Assembly (NCBI GenBank): GCA_014730055.1
Contig: WJIV01000108.1
Span: 1-25,426, forward strand
DNA length: 25,426 bases
Reading direction: 5' to 3'
Source of the DNA: Candidatus Bathyarchaeota archaeon
GTDB lineage: Archaea; Thermoproteota; Bathyarchaeia; TCS64
The notes below the pieces were generated by a model. That model did not search any database, had not been told where the DNA came from, and was given only the letters and a program-made list of their open reading frames with translations. Position numbers and translations under genes: made by a program. Within the stretch, counting starts at the first letter, position 1, and each line of letters begins with the position of its first letter. Shown in pieces: positions 21,507 to 25,426 of this stretch.

Positions 21507-23963
21507 TTATTCGTATTTTTCATCATAAGCGGTTAATAACTTCAATAAAGCAGACCGGCTTACCATACCTAGAGGACGATTGCTCTTATCCAGTACCGGC
21601 AATCGTTTCAACTCATTATCTATTAAAACTCTAAGAGCAACAACAGCATTATCATCACTACAAACCGATAAAACAGGAGACGTCATAATATCCCTCGCCA
21701 AAAAAGAGACATCAACTCCTGTAGTGGAGAACCCAGAAAGTCTATCAACAACAAAAATTCTATCGTCCTCACTTAACCGAGTTATTAGATCATTATCCGT
21801 GATAATTCCCTTAATCTTGGCATCAGCATCCACAACTAGAACTCGTCTAACCTTATTCTGAATCATTACTTCAATTATTTCCCCAACATCGGCGTTCTCG
21901 TCAACTGAAAATGGACGCTCTAACTCAGCTAACCCAACGGGTAATTCACAACAAATCATATTACATTCTTGTAATGCAACCATATCGGAAAACACTAAAA
22001 ATCTGAGAATATCTGAACGCGTTATGACACCAATTAAATGATGATTATCATCAACAACCGGAACCCTCTTTAAATTCATCTCATTAAAAATGTTTACAGC
22101 ATCACCCAGTCTATCCTTAATACCCAAGCAAATAACAGGAGAACTCATAATATCCTTAACTGAATAATCAAATACACCTTTGAGAACTTTTAATCGTTCA
22201 ACTTTAGATAACTTCATTAGATGTGTAAGACTAGGAACCCCAATCTTTTCAAGATCATTATCCGTAACAAAACCAACAACATGATTTTCTCGATCTATAA
22301 CAGGTAAGCCACGAACACCTTCACTTAAAGCAGCCTCAACCAGAGAATTTATAGAAGTATCCAAATTAACACTAACCGGTTTTCGCGTCATAATAGATGA
22401 AATAAAACGATTAGAGATATCGCCCTTAAGCCCAGGTATTGCAGGCAACCACCCAGTATCCATTCTCTCAATATACTCCATTAAACTCTCATTAGGACCA
22501 ACCTCAACATAAGGTACCTTTGGTACTTCAACCCGTTGAGTCCCATAGATACTTCTATGCCCAGAAGCAAGATACGCCATATAACAGCTGATTATCACAA
22601 AAGAGGTAATTTCACCTCCAAACAACTCAACAGCCATTATACTACATGCAAGAGGGGTATTACTACACCCAGCAAAAACAGATACAAAACCCACACTAGC
22701 CATCAAGGTAGGATCTACACCAAAAATACCGCCAAGGGCGTACCCTAATGTACTACCAATGACAAAAAGAGGAGTCACCTCACCGCCAAGATAACCAGAG
22801 CCGAGGGTTATAGCGGTAAAAATGATCTTTAACAGAAACGTATACCATTCGACTCCCGAGCCATCCATGGTTTTAGTGATTAATGGTAGGCTAAGACCTA
22901 GATATTCAATTGTTGGAAATAGATATACCAGTATAAGTAAGGTTAATCCTCCAACAACTGGGTGAAGGGTTTTCCATTTCAATCTTAGATTTAAAACATG
23001 TTTTATTCCATGAATTAACTCGATAAACATTATGCTTGCGAGACCAAAAACTAACCCCATTATAGCTAGTTTAATCATAGTAACTGCGTCCAAGCTTACC
23101 TGTGAAATATGAGGATAATGACTATGTGTAGCACCAAGAGCTCTGGTAACAAAATCCCCGATAAATGACGCAACCAGACAAGGTATTAACCCATCGTACT
23201 GAACACGGCCAAGTTTTTGAACCTCCATTCCGAAAACGAGACCAGCCACAGGGGTACCAAACACTGATCCAAAGCCTCCACTTATCCCCGCCATAATCAT
23301 AAGCCTTCTATCCTCTTTTCCTAAACCAGCTAACCTTCTGAAACCATCGGCTAGACTTGCCCCCATTTGTATCGCGGTTCCTTCCCTTCCCGCAGATCCT
23401 CCGAATAGATGGGTCGCAACAGTCCCCAGATACACTAGGGGAGCCATTTTTAGAGGAATCTGGTTTTTATTTGAATGAATTTCCTCTATTACAAGGTTGT
23501 TTCCCAGGGCAGCTATCCCAGCGTATCGATTATAAACATAGCCTATGATCAAGCCTACTAGAGGAAGAAGGTATATGAGGCGGGGATTAATAATCCGGGC
23601 GTTTGTTGCCCAGCCTAGGCTAATTAGAAATATCGCTGAAGCGGTCCCACTGAGTACCCCGATAAAAGATCCGATTATAGTCCATTTGATTAAATTCTCT
23701 AGTAAATTTCGGAAATCAACTAGGTTTAGATTGAATAAATTATCAATTATCTTGTATATTTTTTGCTTTCGGGCCTCGTTTTTTATTCTTTTTTTTGCTT
23801 GTTTTTCCCTCAGTTTAATTATCTTTTCAGGGTCATTAGCGTCTAATCCGCACCAGATGCATTTACCTTTATTTCCCCATTGTTTGCACCTAGGGCAGAC
23901 CATGAATGTTTCATCGAGTTCCTCGTTTTTGATCTTCCACCATTTTTTTAGTTTAGCTAGCAT
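21507..23963 (-). CDS. CLC-F-like fluoride/chloride transporter with zinc ribbon and four CBS domains
   Basis: The 818-residue protein begins with a cytosolic zinc ribbon (C23, C26, C35, C38) and a basic helix (about 45-70). The ClC membrane domain follows (about 90-490) with GSAGREGTAIQMG (the gating Glu), GSVFGTPVAG, GGEVTPLFVIG and GCSNTPLACSIM; the GREGT and GGEVTPLF forms are those of the fluoride-exporting CLC-F branch rather than classic GREGP chloride channels. Four CBS domains fill the C-terminus (about 520-580, 605-660, 680-740, 758-815) and usually sense adenine nucleotides. CLC-F proteins export fluoride in exchange for H+. The fluoride riboswitch directly upstream supports this. 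ATG 23963 has AGG 7 nt upstream. The zinc ribbon plus four CBS domains is a large regulatory addition compared with bacterial CLC-F, which usually has none. Confidence 0.9.
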   Translation of the reverse strand: MLAKLKKWWKIKNEELDETFMVCPRCKQWGNKGKCIWCGLDANDPEKIIKLREKQAKKRIKNEARKQKIYKIIDNLFNLNLVDFRNLLENLIKWTIIGSFIGVLSGTASAIFLISLGWATNARIINPRLIYLLPLVGLIIGYVYNRYAGIAALGNNLVIEEIHSNKNQIPLKMAPLVYLGTVATHLFGGSAGREGTAIQMGASLADGFRRLAGLGKEDRRLMIMAGISGGFGSVFGTPVAGLVFGMEVQKLGRVQYDGLIPCLVASFIGDFVTRALGATHSHYPHISQVSLDAVTMIKLAIMGLVFGLASIMFIELIHGIKHVLNLRLKWKTLHPVVGGLTLLILVYLFPTIEYLGLSLPLITKTMDGSGVEWYTFLLKIIFTAITLGSGYLGGEVTPLFVIGSTLGYALGGIFGVDPTLMASVGFVSVFAGCSNTPLACSIMAVELFGGEITSFVIISCYMAYLASGHRSIYGTQRVEVPKVPYVEVGPNESLMEYIERMDTGWLPAIPGLKGDISNRFISSIMTRKPVSVNLDTSINSLVEAALSEGVRGLPVIDRENHVVGFVTDNDLEKIGVPSLTHLMKLSKVERLKVLKGVFDYSVKDIMSSPVICLGIKDRLGDAVNIFNEMNLKRVPVVDDNHHLIGVITRSDILRFLVFSDMVALQECNMICCELPVGLAELERPFSVDENADVGEIIEVMIQNKVRRVLVVDADAKIKGIITDNDLITRLSEDDRIFVVDRLSGFSTTGVDVSFLARDIMTSPVLSVCSDDNAVVALRVLIDNELKRLPVLDKSNRPLGMVSRSALLKLLTAYDEKYE

Positions 23964-23968
23964 TTAGA

Positions 23969-23974
23969 CGCCTA
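23969..23974 (-). promoter_or_regulatory. Ribosome-binding region complementary to riboswitch P1
   Basis: UAGGCG ends 5 nt before ATG 23963, and its AGG is the best Shine-Dalgarno present. It is the exact complement of CGCCUA at 24025-24020 inside the aptamer. Confidence 0.55.
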
Positions 23975-23988
23975 TCTTTGGTTTTTAT

Positions 23989-24037
23989 GGTAGAAGCTAT
24001 TAGCTCACTTTGAGCGGTTTAGGCGAGCCTCATCGCC
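23989..24037 (-). ncRNA. Fluoride riboswitch (crcB motif)
   Basis: On the minus strand the 49-nt element begins GGCGATGAGGCTCGCC, followed by the linker TAAAC and hairpin GCTCA-AAG-TGAGC, and ends TAATAGCTTCTACC. This is almost the layout of the Thermotoga petrophila fluoride aptamer (GGGCGATGAGGCCCGCCC, then AAAC, a hairpin and TGATGGCCTCTACTG). P1 is GGCGA/TCGCC. The loop GAGGCT can pair with AGCTTC near the 3' end as the pseudoknot, with one G-U pair. It lies 25 nt before the start codon of the CLC-F-like gene, as expected for a fluoride-controlled exporter. Fluoride riboswitches are known in bacteria and archaea. Confidence 0.93.
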
Positions 24038-24062
24038 GATAGACAATGAGAATAACAATATC

Positions 24063-24069
24063 ATATATA
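24063..24069 (-). promoter_or_regulatory. TATA box for the riboswitch-ClC transcript
   Basis: TATATAT on the minus strand predicts a start point near 24040, a few bases before the aptamer begins at 24037. Confidence 0.6.
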
Positions 24070-24110
24070 CATTTTTCTTACAAATATGGAATTAATCCCT
24101 ATAATATTAA

Positions 24111-25324
24111 GAGGATTTTGATTATCTTTTGTTTCATGGTTTTTGACTGTTTTTGTCATCTAGTTCTGTTGATAGCAGCCCCAGAAGGAATGAAAAATCA
24201 TACTTAACTACCCCGTAACAGCCTCCAAGCCACCAGAGGAGCCCCAGATCACCCCTTTCACTCCTCCCAGCGCCCTTCTCCACGACGAGATCGATAGCCC
24301 ACGCTGTCAGCCACCGCCCAGCGCCTTCAACTGAACCAGATTATAACAAAAACACGCGAACACCATCTTAATGTGAACCCGTTCAACAGTGGTCACCAGC
24401 ACGTGACCTGAGCCAAACACACGCTTAACAACGGCGAAAACTCTCTCAATGGGAGCCCTCTTCCTGTTAATCCGCCTGTTACGAAGCCGGTCCCGTATAC
24501 CCAGCGGGTGACCCCGCGTCCCACGCTTCATAGTAGCATCATAGCCCCGAGGCTCCACACCGAAGAAACCCTTATCCCGGTACACCACCTCACCAGGCAG
24601 GGAGAGATCAACCTGGCTGTCATGAACATTCGCCGGCGTCGTCTCCAGATCCCTGACCAAGCGATGATCCACGTCCGTCTTAGCGTGCAGCTTATACCCA
24701 TAGCTGGACTTGGCTCCCTTTTTAGCCCACTCACCGTCCCTGCTCCTCCGGGTCTTGGCCTCCTCACCACGGGGCTCCTCAGCCGGCGCGTGGCCCGGGT
24801 CACTGGTGATAAAGGTGGCGTCCTGAGCCACGCCCTTCCGGACAGTTAACCCCTTCAGGTCAAGCTGGCGCTGCAGCTCAGCCCACACCAGCCTGTCCCT
24901 GCCCGTCTCGGCGAGGCGCTCCCTGAAATACCAGACCGTGCTATAGTCAGGCAGAGAGTCAGGGAACTCGAGGAAGTGCATGAAGCTTATCCTGTCGTTG
25001 ACCTGACGCTCTAGCTCAGGGTCGCTGAGCCCGTACCACGCCTGGAGCACGAGCATCTTCACCATGATGACCGGGTCGATGTTGGGGCGGCCTCCCATGG
25101 GTCCCTGGTTGTCAAAGATGGGCTGGATCACTGGCCTGAAGGCGTCCCAGTCGATGAGAGGCTCCACCTCAGCTAGCTTGTCACCTAGTTTAAAGATCTT
25201 TTTGTACTGTTGATGGAAAAAGTATGCCGCTAAGGAGCTCATATTTACAGCTTATCACGGTGATCTATAAGTTTAACCCCAGGGGGCGAAAAACACCACA
25301 AAACAGAGGTTAATCAAAATTCTC
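24111..25324 (-). mobile_element. Complete IS5-family insertion sequence, 1214 bp
   Basis: The ends are imperfect inverted repeats. Left GAGGATTTTGATTATC and right (reverse complement) GAGAATTTTGATTAACC agree at 13 of the first 14 positions, with patchy similarity for about 20 bp more (TGTTT..TGGT.TTT). Both ends are flanked by TTAA (24107-24110 and 25325-25328), a 4-bp target duplication that fits the YTAR target of IS5-group elements. The interior is markedly richer in G+C than both flanks. One uninterrupted transposase gene fills most of it. Length is usual for the family. The intact reading frame and repeats suggest fairly recent arrival. Confidence 0.85.
24307..25242 (-). CDS. IS5-family DDE transposase
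   Basis: The 311-residue transposase has the N-terminal IS5 domain (about 45-125; GRPNIDPVIMVKMLVLQAWYGLSD) and a DDE catalytic core. The acidic triad fits D141 (AQDATFITSD), D223 (VYRDKGFFG) and E266 (APIERVFAVVKR), with the IS5 Y-R-K style motif APIERVFAVVKRVF. The C-terminus CFCYNLVQL is typical. The frame is intact, so it may be active. Codon use is GC-rich compared with neighbours, showing horizontal origin. A TTAAACTTATA sequence about 30 bp upstream of ATG 25242 may be its promoter. Confidence 0.93.
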   Translation of the reverse strand: MSSLAAYFFHQQYKKIFKLGDKLAEVEPLIDWDAFRPVIQPIFDNQGPMGGRPNIDPVIMVKMLVLQAWYGLSDPELERQVNDRISFMHFLEFPDSLPDYSTVWYFRERLAETGRDRLVWAELQRQLDLKGLTVRKGVAQDATFITSDPGHAPAEEPRGEEAKTRRSRDGEWAKKGAKSSYGYKLHAKTDVDHRLVRDLETTPANVHDSQVDLSLPGEVVYRDKGFFGVEPRGYDATMKRGTRGHPLGIRDRLRNRRINRKRAPIERVFAVVKRVFGSGHVLVTTVERVHIKMVFACFCYNLVQLKALGGG

Positions 25325-25363
25325 TTAAGTTTATAAAAAGAATATATCAAAAGATATCGTCCT

Positions 25364-25403
25364 TTGTTATACTGAGGGAAATTCAATATACCTTTACATG
25401 AAA
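25364..25403 (+). repeat. 40-bp direct repeat, copy 2
   Basis: It matches 21401-21440 at 37 of 40 positions in the same orientation, 3.96 kb away, just beyond the IS. Its end is part of a perfect inverted repeat, TTTACATG-AAA-CATGTAAA (25393-25411). Confidence 0.85.
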
Positions 25404-25411
25404 CATGTAAA
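25393..25411. repeat. Perfect inverted repeat TTTACATG/CATGTAAA
   Basis: Two 8-bp arms flank AAA at the window's right end. This could be an operator for an off-window gene. Copy 1 of the 40-bp repeat has only the first arm. Confidence 0.5.
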
Positions 25412-25426
25412 AGCGATAGATTATAG

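Noticed and set aside
23545..23967. 140-codon plus-strand frame opposite the ClC gene
   Set aside because: Antisense shadow of a well-supported membrane protein; the residues show no domain.
24528..24803. Arg-rich overlapping minus-strand frame inside the transposase
   Set aside because: GC-rich coding DNA keeps other frames open; the DDE transposase frame is clearly the real one.
1..25426. CRISPR array or defence island
   Set aside because: No regularly spaced repeats with unique spacers and no cas or defence genes were found; the spaced motifs at 21312-21456 are too short and degenerate.

Overview
The window comes from an archaeon. It has an archaeal AN1-finger site-2 protease, an archaeal-type PRPP synthetase, an FprA flavodiiron protein, an IscS that carries the same odd active-site change as Archaeoglobus fulgidus IscS, and tRNA-Val(GAC) and tRNA-Phe(GAA) without encoded CCA ends. 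Many first genes have a TTTAAA- or TATATA-like box about 25-35 bp before the start codon and no Shine-Dalgarno, which is the leaderless archaeal pattern. Genes inside operons instead have GGAGG or GGTGA sites. The lineage cannot be fixed from the sequence alone. The backbone is AT-rich and the only clearly GC-rich patch is an insertion sequence near the right end.

Layout. 1-3.4 kb: a membrane-anchored acidic HhH protein faces a divergent plus-strand set: an SLC41/MgtE-like cation transporter, a zinc-ribbon PrsW-like intramembrane protease that seems to lack a standard start codon, and a small four-helix membrane protein. 3.4-7.5 kb: an E1-alpha/E1-beta pair of the 2-oxoacid dehydrogenase type with altered cofactor residues and no E2/E3 partner, then a convergent MFS transporter and a HAD hydrolase. 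7.5-13.3 kb: AN1-M50 protease, PRPP synthetase, a small unknown protein, RNase Z, a TIM-barrel isomerase, an FprA flavodiiron protein and a PAP2-like membrane protein. 13.3-17.5 kb: a sulfur-handling neighbourhood. It holds an iscS-iscU-44 aa Cys-rich protein operon, a secreted cohesin-like protein with an in-frame amber at codon 3, TusA, a TauE/SafE permease and a DUF1634 protein. 17.5-20.4 kb: tRNA-Val, a large M28-type aminopeptidase, tRNA-Phe and a 0.6 kb AT-rich gap. 20.4-25.4 kb: a membrane-bound winged-helix regulator with repeated motifs upstream, a ClC transporter under a fluoride riboswitch, and a complete IS5-family element with TTAA target duplications.

The strongest discoveries are four. 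(1) A fluoride (crcB) riboswitch sits directly upstream of a CLC-F-like transporter fused to a zinc ribbon and four CBS domains, and its P1 3' strand can pair with the ribosome-binding region. (2) A lysine-less IscS is coupled to IscU and to a previously untracked 44-residue Cys protein by an ATGA overlap. (3) An E1-alpha has replaced both Mg/ThDP ligands and the catalytic His loop. (4) Two 40-bp direct repeats (37/40 identical) flank the fluoride locus plus the IS.
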